Shown piece by piece: positions 46,374 through 55,347 of a stretch of 64,000 nt of DNA. This stretch comes from Paraburkholderia kirstenboschensis (GTDB lineage Bacteria > Pseudomonadota > Gammaproteobacteria > Burkholderiales > Burkholderiaceae). The notes beneath the pieces are model-generated. The model was given only the letters and a program-made list of their open reading frames with translations, was not told the origin of the DNA and searched no databases. The stretch is from NCBI RefSeq assembly GCF_904848585.1, contig NZ_CAJHCR010000005.1, forward strand, positions 1 through 64,000, read 5' to 3'. Position numbers and translations under genes: made by a program. How positions within the stretch are numbered: the first letter of the stretch is position 1; each line of letters starts with the position of its first letter.

Positions 46374-47702
46374 TTAGCGGGCGCGGTGCAGCAAGTCCTG
46401 GATTTTGTCGGGCGCCTGCGCGCCGTCGCGACGCAGCAGCGTGCCGATCAGCAGCGCAGCGATCAGACTGGACGCGCCCAGCACGACCAGTCCCGCAGAT
46501 GTCGAGGAAAACGCGCGTTCAGCCGCCGTGCGCAAGCTGGGCGCGATAAAGCCGCCAAGGCTGCCGAGCGAGTTGATCAGCGCGATGCCGCCCGCGGCGG
46601 CCGCACCGGTTAGCAGGCGTGTCGGGAAGGTCCAGAAAAGCGGTTGAGCCGCGATGAAGCCGCTTGCCGCGCAACACAACGAAATGAGCCCAATCGCAGG
46701 GTTATGAGCAAGGCCCGACACGCCGATGCCAAGACCCGCGACGACAAGCAATGCCGACGCCCAGAGCCGGTGTCCGCCCGTACGATCCGCGCGGCGCGGC
46801 ACATACCAGGTCACCGCGAGCGCGCACAGCCAGGGCAATGCGGCGACGAGGCCGACATGAAATCCCACTGTCGTGCCGAGCAGAGCAGCGACTTGTTGTG
46901 GCAGATAAAAGATCACGCCGTACACGCTCATTTGAATCAGCAGATAGATCAGCGAGAGCAGCAGCACGCGACGATCCACCAACGCGGCGAGAAGGCGATG
47001 CGGCCCATGCGCGGACGCGGCACGCGCGTCTTCGTCCAGAGCCGAGCGCAGGCTCGCGCGTTCCTGCGCGTTAAGCCAGCGGGCATTTTCCGGACGATTG
47101 TCGAGATACCAGAATGCCCAAACGCCGACGAGCGTTGCCAGAATGCCTTCGACGAGAAAAAGCCACTGCCAGCCTGCAAGGCCGAGCGCTCCATCCAGTT
47201 CGAGCAGCGAGCCCGACAACGGACTGCCGAAAATAAACGCCAACGGCGCGCCGAAATAAAACATGCCGACGGCCCGCGCACGCGCACGCTGAGGAAACCA
47301 GTGGGTCAGGTAATAGATGACGCCGGGGAAAAAGCCTGCTTCGGCAACGCCCAGCAAGAAGCGCAGCGTGTAGAACGTCGTGGCGGTATGAGCGAGACAC
47401 ATTGCCGCCGATACGAGTCCCCATGTCACCATGATGCGGCACATCCAGGCACGCGCGCCGACGCGATGCAGCAGCAGATTACTTGGCACTTCGAACAATG
47501 CATAGCCGACAAAGAACACGCCCGCGCCGAATGCGAACGCTGCGTTCGAGAGCCCCGTGTCGTGTTGCAATGCCTTTTGCGCGAAGCCGATGTTCGCGCG
47601 GTCGAGAAACGCCAGCACGTACATCAGCAGCAGGAACGGCAACAGCCGGCGCATTACCTTGCTGTTGATCGCCTCCAGTGAAGCGCTCGCATGCGGGTCC
47701 AT
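46374..47702 (-). CDS. MFS transporter, ACS (anion:cation symporter) type
   Basis: The 442-residue, 12-segment transporter has MRRLLPFLLLMYVLAFLDRA at the N-terminus, followed by NIGFAQKALQ, VPSNLLLHRVGARAWMCRIM and GVAEAGFFPGVIYYLTHWFP, the ACS/GudP-like landmarks. RhmT-type members of this family import rhamnonate or related sugar acids, so it may bring in the dehydratase substrate. The ATG at 47702 has AAGGAG upstream; the frame extends far beyond into the SDR gene region. Confidence 0.88.
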   Translation of the reverse strand: MDPHASASLEAINSKVMRRLLPFLLLMYVLAFLDRANIGFAQKALQHDTGLSNAAFAFGAGVFFVGYALFEVPSNLLLHRVGARAWMCRIMVTWGLVSAAMCLAHTATTFYTLRFLLGVAEAGFFPGVIYYLTHWFPQRARARAVGMFYFGAPLAFIFGSPLSGSLLELDGALGLAGWQWLFLVEGILATLVGVWAFWYLDNRPENARWLNAQERASLRSALDEDARAASAHGPHRLLAALVDRRVLLLSLIYLLIQMSVYGVIFYLPQQVAALLGTTVGFHVGLVAALPWLCALAVTWYVPRRADRTGGHRLWASALLVVAGLGIGVSGLAHNPAIGLISLCCAASGFIAAQPLFWTFPTRLLTGAAAAGGIALINSLGSLGGFIAPSLRTAAERAFSSTSAGLVVLGASSLIAALLIGTLLRRDGAQAPDKIQDLLHRAR

Positions 47703-47815
47703 GTCGTCTCCTTCGCGTAGCTCGCGTTGGCGGCTCCGCGGTTCTTGTGTATCGTGCTGCTTGCGGCTCGTATGTTCCGGGCGTCGTATAGGCAGGCGAC
47801 GCCCCGCGCGAGTGC

Positions 47816-48568
47816 TCAGTAAGTGGCGCGTCCGCCCGACAGGTCGAATACCGAGCCAGTGCTGAACGCGCAGTCCTCGGATGCAAGCCAAAGAATCAGC
47901 GATGCCGCTTCCTCGGGCAGCAGGAAACGGTTCATCGGAATCTTCGAGAGCATGTAGTCGATGTGCTGCTGCGACATCGAATCGAAAATCTCCGTCTTGG
48001 CGGCAGCGGGCGTGACCGCGTTGACGAGAATGTTTTTCGTCGCGAGTTCCTTGCCGAGCGATTTTGTGAGGCCGATAAGCCCCGCCTTCGACGCGCTGTA
48101 ATGCGAGGCGTTCGGGTTGCCCTCCTTGCCCGCCACCGACGCGATGTTCACGATCCGTCCATAGCCCTGCTTCAGCATCTGCGGAACGACCGCGCGGCAC
48201 GTGAGGTACGGGCCGATCAGGTTCACGTCGATCACGCGGCGCCAGACGTCCGGCTCCAGCTCCCATGTGGTGCCGTTGCCGCCGGTGATACCCGCGCAGT
48301 TGACCAGAACGTCGATCGCGCCGTGATCGGCGACGGTCTGCTCGACAGCCTGCGCCACAGCCGCTTCCTGCGTGAGTTCGACAGTCACTGCCGTCACCTT
48401 GCCGAGTTCGCTGAGCTCACGCTGACTGCGCGCGAGACGTTCGGCATCGACGTCCCATAGCGCGACCGACGCGCCCGATTGCAGCGCCCGTTGCGCCACC
48501 GCGTAGCCGATGCCGCGAGCGCCGCCCGTAATGGCGACAACGCGTCCTTCCAGATCGATTCGATTCAT
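47816..48568 (-). CDS. SDR dehydrogenase, probable 2-keto-3-deoxy-L-rhamnonate dehydrogenase
   Basis: The 250-residue SDR has the NAD loop ITGGARGIGYAVA, LVNCAGITGGNG, the Ser in VNIASVAGKEGNPN, and HYSASKAGLIGL with the catalytic Tyr-x3-Lys. The tail is ASEDCAFSTGSVFDLSGGRATY. Its place as first gene of the rhamnose operon, with rhamnonate dehydratase and rhamnose dehydrogenase downstream, suggests the LRA5-type step that oxidises the 2-keto-3-deoxy acid to a diketo acid. The hydrolase that would finish the route is not visible here. Substrate inferred. Confidence 0.83.
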   Translation of the reverse strand: MNRIDLEGRVVAITGGARGIGYAVAQRALQSGASVALWDVDAERLARSQRELSELGKVTAVTVELTQEAAVAQAVEQTVADHGAIDVLVNCAGITGGNGTTWELEPDVWRRVIDVNLIGPYLTCRAVVPQMLKQGYGRIVNIASVAGKEGNPNASHYSASKAGLIGLTKSLGKELATKNILVNAVTPAAAKTEIFDSMSQQHIDYMLSKIPMNRFLLPEEAASLILWLASEDCAFSTGSVFDLSGGRATY

Positions 48569-48832
48569 TTGTGTCTCCTGTCGCACGGTTGACGCGCGCC
48601 CAAGTTGTTGTAGCCGTTAGCGTCCGTGTTGCGCTTCACGTCAATATACGAGCGACGCGATGCCTCAACAATCCGAGAATTGGAAAGGTCGATAACAAAA
48701 GCGGATCGAGATATGGCGGCGGACAGGCAAGCGCCAAGGGAAAGACTTCCGGGGAACGGAATGCGAGAGGGTTGCTGCAACTGCGATGCGTGGCCGTGAC
48801 GCGCGTCGCGACCGTACATCAATAAGGCCACA

Positions 48833-49177
48833 TCAGAGCGCTTCCTGGCAAAGCGCCATCATTCGCTGAACCATTGTGCTCGCTTCGTTCAGTTCCATTT
48901 CGTTCGTGAAGAGCGCCTGCACATTCGACAGTCGAACGGCCACGCCTGCGTCCTTCAGGTCCCGGCTCGCGATCTTCAAAGCGAGTTGCCCGATCCTCAC
49001 ACGCTCGAGCCAGTGCATGCTCATGTCGTTTTTCGCGAGCCATTGGCGGCAGCATTGGACGACGTGATCCACGCGCCATTCGGCACTGAGTGCATAGGAT
49101 GCGGCCGCGATCGCTACGAGGAAGCACAGCAGTTCCGCGCGCGTGGCAGAGGGTTGTGTCGATTCCGTGTTTTTCAT
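48833..49177 (-). CDS. Hypothetical protein
   Basis: The 114-residue protein has a short hydrophobic stretch at about 15-31 (ELLCFLVAIAAASYALSAEW) and a mainly helical C-terminal part (WLERVRIGQLALKIASRDLK). It begins MKNTESTQPSAT, with no strong ribosome site upstream. I do not recognise a family. Codon use is ordinary for the window. It sits between the rhamnose cluster and an MFS efflux gene. Confidence 0.5.
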   Translation of the reverse strand: MKNTESTQPSATRAELLCFLVAIAAASYALSAEWRVDHVVQCCRQWLAKNDMSMHWLERVRIGQLALKIASRDLKDAGVAVRLSNVQALFTNEMELNEASTMVQRMMALCQEAL

Positions 49178-49346
49178 CCGCTTGTCTTTTGCCTGCGTGG
49201 GGCCTGGCTTTCGCTTGCTTTTGGCTTGTGCTTCATCGTCAGCACTCGCCGGGCGTGTCAGGCGTATAGATAGTCAGCAAACGAAACTGCGGGCGCGCGC
49301 TTGAAAATCAACACCTCCGTCGACGCCCGCGGACCCGGATGCGTGA

Positions 49347-50609
49347 CTAGTCGCCACACGCCGCACTGCACTCGGCGCAAGCTACCGCTTTCGGCGCGAG
49401 TTTGCCCGCGCTGCTTCTGCCGAAGCTCACGAGCGCCGCCAGGCCGAGCAACGCCAGCCCGCTGCCGAACAAAAAGTCGGTGGAAATGCCCACCTGGTCG
49501 ACCACGATACCGCCAATCAGCGAGCCCACCGCGATCGCCACCTGAATGATGCTCACGAACAGCGCGGAGCCGGCTTCCGGTGAATCGGGCGTCGCTTGCT
49601 GAATCCAGATGCTGAAGCATAGCGGCAACGCACCGAAAGAAATGCCCCACGCGAGTACGAGCGCGACGACGCCAATCGATGAATGCTGCAACATGGGCAG
49701 CAGAATGAGCGCGAACATCAGCAGCGAGATCATTGCGCCGAGCGAGATTTTCAGGCTGCGCGTGACCGTCGACGAAACCGCAAAGTTCGAGAAGAACCCG
49801 ATGATGCCGAAGCCGAGCAACAGCCAGGTAACGGTCGCCATCGTCAGATTTGCATTGCGCAGCAGGAACGGCGTGATGTACGTGTACGACGAGAAATGCG
49901 CGCCGAACACGAGTCCAACCATCATCATGCTCCGGCGCGGATAGGGCCTGCGCAGCAGCGAAACCAGGTCGTGCAGACGCAATGCGGCGCTCGACGGCAA
50001 GGACGGCACGAACACGAACTGCGCGATGAGCGCAGCCGCGACGAGGCCGCCCGTTGCCATGAACGACGCGCGCCACGACGCGAAGCTCGCAATGAAGGTT
50101 CCGAGCGGCACGCCGATCACCGTTGCACAGGTGACGCCGGTGAGAATGGTGGCCATTGCGCGGGCCGAATCTTTCGGCAGCACGAGACGCCCGGACGCCG
50201 CAGTCGCGAGTGTCCAGAAACCGCCTAGCGCGGCGCCGAGCAATGCGCGGCCCACCAGCATCAAACCGAAGTTCGGCGCAAACGCGGAAATCAGATTCGA
50301 CGCGAGCAATAAGGCGGTGAGTAACAGAAACACGAGCCGCCGATCCATGCGGCCGGCGACCAGCATCAAGCCGGGCGCCGAGATCGCGGCAATAACGCCG
50401 GGCACGGTGACCATTAAGCCGGCCGTGCCGGGAGACACGCCGAGATCCGCCGCGATGCGTGGCAACAGGCCGACCGGCAAAAATTCCGTGGTGACGAACG
50501 CGAAGGCGCCGATTGCAACGGCCACGACGGCGAGCCACGAACGTAGCGACGACGATGGCACATCGTCGGGCGCGACGGCGCTCGTCGGCAGATTATCTTC
50601 TCTTAACAT
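49347..50609 (-). CDS. MFS efflux transporter, AraJ/NepI-like
   Basis: The 420-residue 12-segment transporter starts MLREDNLPTSAVAPDD, then has WLAVVAVAIGAFAFVTTEFL and GLLPRIAADLGVSPGTAGLM. These, with the motif GRALLGAALGGFWTLATAAS and the antiporter-like GVTCATVIGVPLGTFIAS, place it in the DHA1 group with sugar and purine-nucleoside exporters. The ligand is not decided. The leader carries the repeated CTTAACAT(A/C)GTATT element. Confidence 0.88.
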   Translation of the reverse strand: MLREDNLPTSAVAPDDVPSSSLRSWLAVVAVAIGAFAFVTTEFLPVGLLPRIAADLGVSPGTAGLMVTVPGVIAAISAPGLMLVAGRMDRRLVFLLLTALLLASNLISAFAPNFGLMLVGRALLGAALGGFWTLATAASGRLVLPKDSARAMATILTGVTCATVIGVPLGTFIASFASWRASFMATGGLVAAALIAQFVFVPSLPSSAALRLHDLVSLLRRPYPRRSMMMVGLVFGAHFSSYTYITPFLLRNANLTMATVTWLLLGFGIIGFFSNFAVSSTVTRSLKISLGAMISLLMFALILLPMLQHSSIGVVALVLAWGISFGALPLCFSIWIQQATPDSPEAGSALFVSIIQVAIAVGSLIGGIVVDQVGISTDFLFGSGLALLGLAALVSFGRSSAGKLAPKAVACAECSAACGD

Positions 50610-50795
50610 AGTATTGTTTGCGGGTTATTAACAACGAATGGGATTGGAGCGGCTGCACATTGCTAATCACCTTCGAGGATCGACTCGCAGCCTGTACAGC
50701 ATGAGTAAAAAAGCAGGCCGTATTGGCCTGCTCTTGGAATTCGATCGACGAAGCGGTGGGGACAATGCTGAACGAACACACCTTAACATCGTATT
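50602..50795 (+). repeat. Direct repeat CTTAACAT(A/C)GTATT in the MFS leader region
   Basis: The sequence occurs at 50602-50616 (overlapping the MFS start region) and again at 50782-50795, on the same strand, with one base different. The surrounding 150 bases are AT-rich. It could be a paired operator for the MFS gene; no regulator gene is next to it. Confidence 0.35.
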
Positions 50796-50966
50796 AAATC
50801 GTTCGCTGGACACTGCGAAAAATTGCAGTCGTGGGTGGGGTTATTCACGCATCGTTGCGCGTTCAACATTCATACGACGCGCGACGCATGGAAACGTGGG
50901 CATGGTGCTTGCTGAAAACGCGAACAGCATCCAGTGCACTCATCGCTCACTCAAAGGACTTCGAAC

Positions 50967-51239
50967 ATGGTTAGCACCCGCCCCTGCACCGCGACCTGCG
51001 TCATCGACGGCATGCCAGTCACCCTGACCTTCTATCCCGACAACGGCGTACTGCGGATCGCCGATCCGTCGGGTACATGTATCAAGGAAACGCGCTGGCA
51101 TTCGTCGTGGCGTTCGTTGCTGGACGAATTCCGCCGCTTTGGCGAGCGCGCCGCGATGCAAGGGCCGGGGGCAGAGGCAATGGTGAGCCGCATCGTCGAA
51201 AGCTCCGAAAACACGACCGCGCAACCCGCGCTGGCATGA
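50967..51239 (+). CDS. Small protein of unknown function
   Basis: The 90-residue protein starts at an ATG with AAAGGA upstream. It has a compact beta-rich N-terminal half (TCVIDGMPVTLTFYPDNGVL, RIADPSGTCIKETRW) and a helical C-terminal half (SLLDEFRRFGERAAMQGPG). I do not recognise the family. It stands between the MFS leader and a small secreted protein on the other strand. Confidence 0.6.
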   Translation: MVSTRPCTATCVIDGMPVTLTFYPDNGVLRIADPSGTCIKETRWHSSWRSLLDEFRRFGERAAMQGPGAEAMVSRIVESSENTTAQPALA

Positions 51240-51433
51240 ACGGAAGCGCGAGGCGGTGCGGCACTAGCGCATCGCCTCGTCGTACCCGAAGCCTTACTGA
51301 CCGAAGTAAATCCTGCATTGCGGCCCGCTGGAGCAGGGCATATTTTGCCGCCCCCCCGCTTCGGACCGCCCCGCCGCTGTCCCGCCATAAGAGACGTTCT
51401 GAACCGGCTGCGAGGCTGTTGCGGCAGGTTCGA

Positions 51434-51601
51434 TCAACGACATGTCGGTCTCGCCTGTGCCGATTCATTCGCATGCTGCATCAACCTGTGGCCGGCGGAT
51501 GAACCCGTGCCCGGTTGAGTTGCCGCGTCGTCGGCGCTCGCCGCTCGCGGCGCGAGGAAAAGAACGGCGCTTACCAACGCCATCAATAAACGTAGTTTCA
51601 T
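51434..51601 (-). CDS. Small secreted protein (55 residues)
   Basis: An ATG at 51601 follows AAGGAG at the ideal spacing and opens a 55-codon frame. Residues 1-23 (MKLRLLMALVSAVLFLAPRA and following ASA) form a classic signal peptide with Lys/Arg, a Leu/Val/Phe core and an A-x-A end. The mature part is only about 32 residues (DDAATQPGTGSSAG, then RLMQHANESAQARPTCR), with a single Cys at the end. No lipobox and no known family. Signal peptide and ribosome site together support a real gene. Confidence 0.65.
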   Translation of the reverse strand: MKLRLLMALVSAVLFLAPRAASADDAATQPGTGSSAGHRLMQHANESAQARPTCR

Positions 51602-52219
51602 GGTCCAGACTCCTTGAATCCGGCGCAGCAGTATCGTCCCTCCTCAATAATCGATCTGCGTAAAAAGCCATCCGGCCGATGGAGGCCGACGCAAGTGCCA
51701 ATGTGACGCGGGCCTGCTGCGTCGACTCGTAGAATGCAACCAGCAACGAGTCTCCCGCGCCCTGGCCGGCGCCGGATGCGCTAGTACAATGCCGGATCAG
51801 GCGCCTCAGGCTGGAAAACACGGATTGTTCTCTCCGCTATTCTTTTATAGTTCGGCCGCCACGGAATTCAAACTGACCGGCAGAACGGGTGAACAATACT
51901 GGGGGCGGAGCGGACAACCTCCGCATGAGCGTTCAAATGCGACAAAATCAGTTAAAACGGTGCGTGCATTGCGCGCGCAGTGCGTTATGATGCTGTCACA
52001 ACCACAAGAAAGGGCCGCGCGCAAAACGCCGTCGTAAGACAGTGCGTGGACGCGAGACCAGCCGCCCAAATCAGTGCATCGTCATCATCGTTTTTTCCAA
52101 TTTCGATCAATAACCTCACCGCGGACCGGCGCCATTTAAATGGACTCGAAGCTCTCGCGGGTTTTCCTCGCAATCTGCATTTGACAGAACGCTGGACGCT
52201 TTAGAAGGACTAATATCTT
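51602..52219. other. Spacer and leader before the H-NS-like gene
   Basis: This is 618 bases between the small secreted protein gene and the H-NS-like gene. The half from about 51820 to 52200 is AT-rich (for example ATTCTTTTATAG near 51840), and should hold the promoter. No frame is supported. Confidence 0.4.
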
Positions 52220-52546
52220 ATGGACGAAAGGAAGCGAGATAGCATGATTGCGTATCTCCGCCATCGCATGGAAGAGTTTGGCATCAGACCGGAAGACCTT
52301 GCCGCCCTGCTAGCATCCGAACCTGCCGCGCAAAAGAATGCGCGCTACCGCAGCGCGACAGGAGACAGCTGGGACGGCCAGGGGGAAATGCCTCAGTGGC
52401 TCAAGCAGGCAATCAGCGCAGGCCAATCAATCGACCATTTTGAATTATCAGCTCCGCCCGCACCCGCGCCGCAGCCGAAAAAGCGCGTCGACTGGAAAAA
52501 CGATCCATTTGCAGGCAGTCCGCTCGCGCGCCCGAACGACCACTGA
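52220..52546 (+). CDS. H-NS-like DNA-binding protein, short
   Basis: The 108-residue protein has an N-terminal helical part of only about 35 residues and the H-NS C-terminal DNA-binding pattern at about 40-75: ARYRSATGDSWDGQGEMPQW followed by LKQAISAGQSIDHFEL. It corresponds to the Burkholderia consensus Y(R/K)xxxTGxxWSGxGxxPxWL. A Pro/Ala-rich, basic tail follows, with PKKRVDWKNDPFAGSPLARP. The start has AAGGA upstream. Such proteins silence AT-rich DNA or antagonise full H-NS. The preceding spacer is AT-rich, which fits autoregulation. Confidence 0.82.
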   Translation: MDERKRDSMIAYLRHRMEEFGIRPEDLAALLASEPAAQKNARYRSATGDSWDGQGEMPQWLKQAISAGQSIDHFELSAPPAPAPQPKKRVDWKNDPFAGSPLARPNDH

Positions 52547-52574
52547 GCGGCCAGCGCCGCGCTATCGCGACACA

Positions 52575-53084
52575 TTACAGGTTGGGCAAATTGGCCGGGG
52601 CACGAGGGCGCGCACCGCGGGCCGACGTCGCTCGCGACAGCAGCGCATCTTGCGGCGCTTCAATAAAGGCGCTTAACTGACGCACGATTTGCCAGAACAC
52701 CTTTTGAAATAGCCGAACGCGCTCTGACTCGGATATACCGTCGGCGAGCGGATCGGCGAAATGCCAAGCAGAGAGCTCGGGATCTCCCGGAAAGGCGGGC
52801 GCATGCGGAGGCGCAACGCTCGCGTCGAGCGCGATCACGAGGTCCATGCGGGGCGCCCATTCGCCGGTAAATTCAAGCCAGCTTTTCGGGCATAGCACGC
52901 CGAGGTCCGAAACGCCGGGCCGCAATTGCGCCACCGTCAATGGATGGATCCGCAAGGTCGGTTCCGGCCCCGCGCTGAATGCCTCGAACCGGTGCCCAGC
53001 CAGTTCCCGCAGCAAAGCTTCTGCCATGATGCTGCGTGCTGAATTCTCGCGGCAGAGAAACAGCACTTTATATTTCTTGGTCAC
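52575..53084 (-). CDS. Low-molecular-weight phosphatase/arsenate reductase-type protein
   Basis: The 169-residue protein belongs to the LMW-PTP/ArsC fold. The P-loop is VLFLCRENSARS with Cys11 and the C-x5-R arginine. The family texts SAGPEPTLRIHPLTVAQL and LVIALDASVAPPHAPAFPG (the DPA-like region) follow, and ADPLADGISESERVRLFQ is near the end. I chose the GTG at 53084 because it gives the usual start 10 residues before the Cys; the longer frame upstream is not family-like. Whether it reduces arsenate or removes phosphate from proteins is not clear; no ars genes are adjacent. Confidence 0.85.
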   Translation of the reverse strand: MTKKYKVLFLCRENSARSIMAEALLRELAGHRFEAFSAGPEPTLRIHPLTVAQLRPGVSDLGVLCPKSWLEFTGEWAPRMDLVIALDASVAPPHAPAFPGDPELSAWHFADPLADGISESERVRLFQKVFWQIVRQLSAFIEAPQDALLSRATSARGARPRAPANLPNL

Positions 53085-53232
53085 GCTTACCCCGTACTCT
53101 GTTTTTGTATCTTCTATGCGCGATTGTGCCCGCTGAGTCTTGCGCCCCCGTGACACTACGATGTCTTTATTCCGCGCGCTACGGGAATTGCCCTGGAAGC
53201 GCTCCCAAAAGGGGACGAGCAAGGCCGGATAA

Positions 53233-53913
53233 TCAGAACTTCAGCCCATTGAGGAACTGAAACCACAGCCCGCCCAAGCCTCCGGCTGTATTCGTTTCGC
53301 CTGCGGCTTCCTCGCGTTTGCCGTGAGCTGCGCGAGCGGCATGCGCGTCGCGATCGGCAGTTTCTTCCCTGTGAAGGCCCGCCGCTGCCGGTTCAAATGA
53401 CCTGTCGGCGCTCGCTTCGGCGGACGCGGCCTCGGCAGTCGTTCCATTTGCAGCGGTCTCGCGCCGCGAAGCCTGCAGCGCCGCTACGCTGTCCGCAATC
53501 TGCGCGGCCCGCGCCGGATCGCATTCTCGCCCGAGCAGTACGCCGAACAGTACATCGCGGTTATGGCCTTCGTCGGCGAAACGCATTGCTAGTGCGACCA
53601 TCCTGGCGTAAGCCGCCTCGTTCGCCGCGCGCGCCGCCGCCTCGCGCTCTGCTTGGGCCTGTTGATGGCGCGCGCGCTGCGCCTCCCATTCCCGCATCTG
53701 CTCGGCGTAGACGGCGTCGTACACCTTGCGCTGCTGGGCGTCGGAGAGAATCGCATAGGCGTCGCGAATTTCCTGGAAGGTGGCGCGCGCAACTTCCTCT
53801 GAGCCCACGTTGCGGTCGGGATGCCACTTCATCGCGGCCTTGCGGTACGCGCGCTTGATTTCTTCGCCGGTGGCGTGCATGGGCACGCCGAGGGTGTCAT
53901 AAAGGGTTGCCAT
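53233..53913 (-). CDS. DnaJ-domain protein
   Basis: The 226-residue protein has an N-terminal J domain at about 2-65 (TLYDTLGVPMHATGEEIKRA, YRKAAMKWHPDRNVGSEEV with the HPD motif, FQEIRDAYAILSDAQQRKVY). A long Ala/Glu/Arg-rich helix and linker follow, with no Cys-rich or peptide-binding domains. It is therefore a minimal type C J protein that would recruit Hsp70 to one client. It ends GGLGGLWFQFLNGLKF, a hydrophobic tail. The ATG at 53913 has no clear ribosome site but fits the domain start. Confidence 0.9.
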   Translation of the reverse strand: MATLYDTLGVPMHATGEEIKRAYRKAAMKWHPDRNVGSEEVARATFQEIRDAYAILSDAQQRKVYDAVYAEQMREWEAQRARHQQAQAEREAAARAANEAAYARMVALAMRFADEGHNRDVLFGVLLGRECDPARAAQIADSVAALQASRRETAANGTTAEAASAEASADRSFEPAAAGLHREETADRDAHAARAAHGKREEAAGETNTAGGLGGLWFQFLNGLKF

Positions 53914-54020
53914 TTGCCTGCTCGACCTCGCCGGATATCGTGTCGCGGACCATCGTAGCACGCGAGAAACGGGCGGAACGTGAACACGCGGCGTCTACAC
54001 GCGGCGCGAAACCGGCGAAC

Positions 54021-54052
54021 AAAAAAAAGCCCCGCCACCAAAGTGGCGAGGC
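54021..54052 (-). terminator. Intrinsic terminator on the minus strand, upstream gene uncertain
   Basis: On the minus strand GCCTCGCCAC pairs with GTGGCGGGGC (one mismatch, 4-base loop) and is followed by eight T residues, a clear Rho-independent terminator. It would end a transcript coming from 54056-54361, where no ordinary gene is visible on the minus strand. Only a short frame of 20 codons (ending at the ATGA near 54079) with no family lies there. The terminator may end a small RNA, a leader transcript or read-through. Confidence 0.75.
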
Positions 54053-54361
54053 CGAGTCCCATGTCAAGGAGTGTCATGGAGGAGACGCTTCGATCATAAC
54101 GGCCACCACTTGCGCTTCCAAACAATTGTTCGCCATATGCTTATCGGGGCCGCTCACGTGCGCACAATCCAGTGCGATCGACGCAATCAACACGCGCGGC
54201 GCCGCGCGCTCACGCCTCGCAGTTATATGGTTAGAACAAAAAGTCGCTTCGTGCGGGGCGCCGCGCTCATTAAGATGGTGCTTCAAAGTCCGGTTTAGCC
54301 GGGCCCGCCTCAGCGCGGACTCGCGCGAAAGCGCCGTGATCCGCTACCGAAGGAGCATTCG

Positions 54362-55021
54362 TTGACCAGTTTCGACCATAACCGCCGGCCGCTCGTTGTC
54401 GGCATTGGCGGCACGACGCGGGCGGCCTCGTCGACCGAGCGCGCGCTCGGCTTTGCGTTGCGCGGCGCCCAGGCGGCGGGTGCCACCACCCGGCTGTTCG
54501 GCGGCACGTTCCTGCATAGCCTGCCGCATTACGCGCCGGAACACAGCGAACGCACCGACGAACAGCTCGAACTGATCGAAGCCGTGCGCCACGCCGACGC
54601 GCTGATCATCGCGACGCCGGGCTATCACGGCGGCGTCTCGGGTCTCGTCAAGAACGCGCTCGACACGCTGGAAGAACTACGCGCCGACGAGCGTCCTTAC
54701 CTGGATGGCCGCGCGGTCGGCTGCATCGTTACCGCCTATGGCTGGCAAGCCGCGGGTTCCGTGCTGACTTCTCTGCGCTCGATCGTGCACGCGTTGCGCG
54801 GCTGGCCGACGCCATTCGGCGCCGGCATCAACACGCTCGAAACGCGCTTTGACAGTGTCGACACCTGTTCCGACGCAAAGGTGGTCGATCAACTCGCCAC
54901 CGTCGGCCAGCAAGCCGCGCAATTCGCGCTGGCGTTCAACGCGCATCGCGCGGCAAGCCCGAATGCAGCGGGCACCTCCCTGCAGCAAGCGCAACCCGCG
55001 CGTCTGCTGCACGCGGTTTAA
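54362..55021 (+). CDS. NADPH-dependent FMN reductase
   Basis: The 219-residue flavodoxin-like protein has the FMN phosphate loop VGIGGTTRAASSTERAL near the N-terminus and the signature DALIIATPGYHGGVSGLVKN for the FMN ring and dimer region. It belongs to the SsuE/ArsH/ChrR-like flavin and quinone reductases. The TTG start is supported by AAGGAG with a 7-base gap. It could supply reduced flavin to monooxygenases or reduce quinones; neighbours do not decide. Confidence 0.88.
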   Translation: MTSFDHNRRPLVVGIGGTTRAASSTERALGFALRGAQAAGATTRLFGGTFLHSLPHYAPEHSERTDEQLELIEAVRHADALIIATPGYHGGVSGLVKNALDTLEELRADERPYLDGRAVGCIVTAYGWQAAGSVLTSLRSIVHALRGWPTPFGAGINTLETRFDSVDTCSDAKVVDQLATVGQQAAQFALAFNAHRAASPNAAGTSLQQAQPARLLHAV

Positions 55022-55347
55022 AACCCTCGTCTACGACGCCCCGGGCCGCATTCGCGGATCCAGGGCGCTCGCCCTCGCACGAACCGTGCGCCACATAACA
55101 GACTAATAACGCTGCGCGCGCGATAGTGTGTCCGAACCCGGCAAACATGCCGTTACCCGATCTTTCGACAAGCGTTCCGGACATCCGCTGATTTGCTTGC
55201 GAAGAATGATTGGTTCACGGGCCCTTCAGTGCGGCCTACGCTTGAGCCTGCCCGCCGACTCATCCGCCGCCTGATGCCTACGCGAACGCGTGGCGTCATA
55301 TGCACCGGCTCCTTGCAACACACGCGGGCATCTTCACTGCCACCACT
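55022..55347. other. Spacer without supported gene
   Basis: This is 326 bases after the FMN reductase gene. Only short frames occur. The final 80 bases form the leader of the small YKGYEV gene. Confidence 0.4.
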
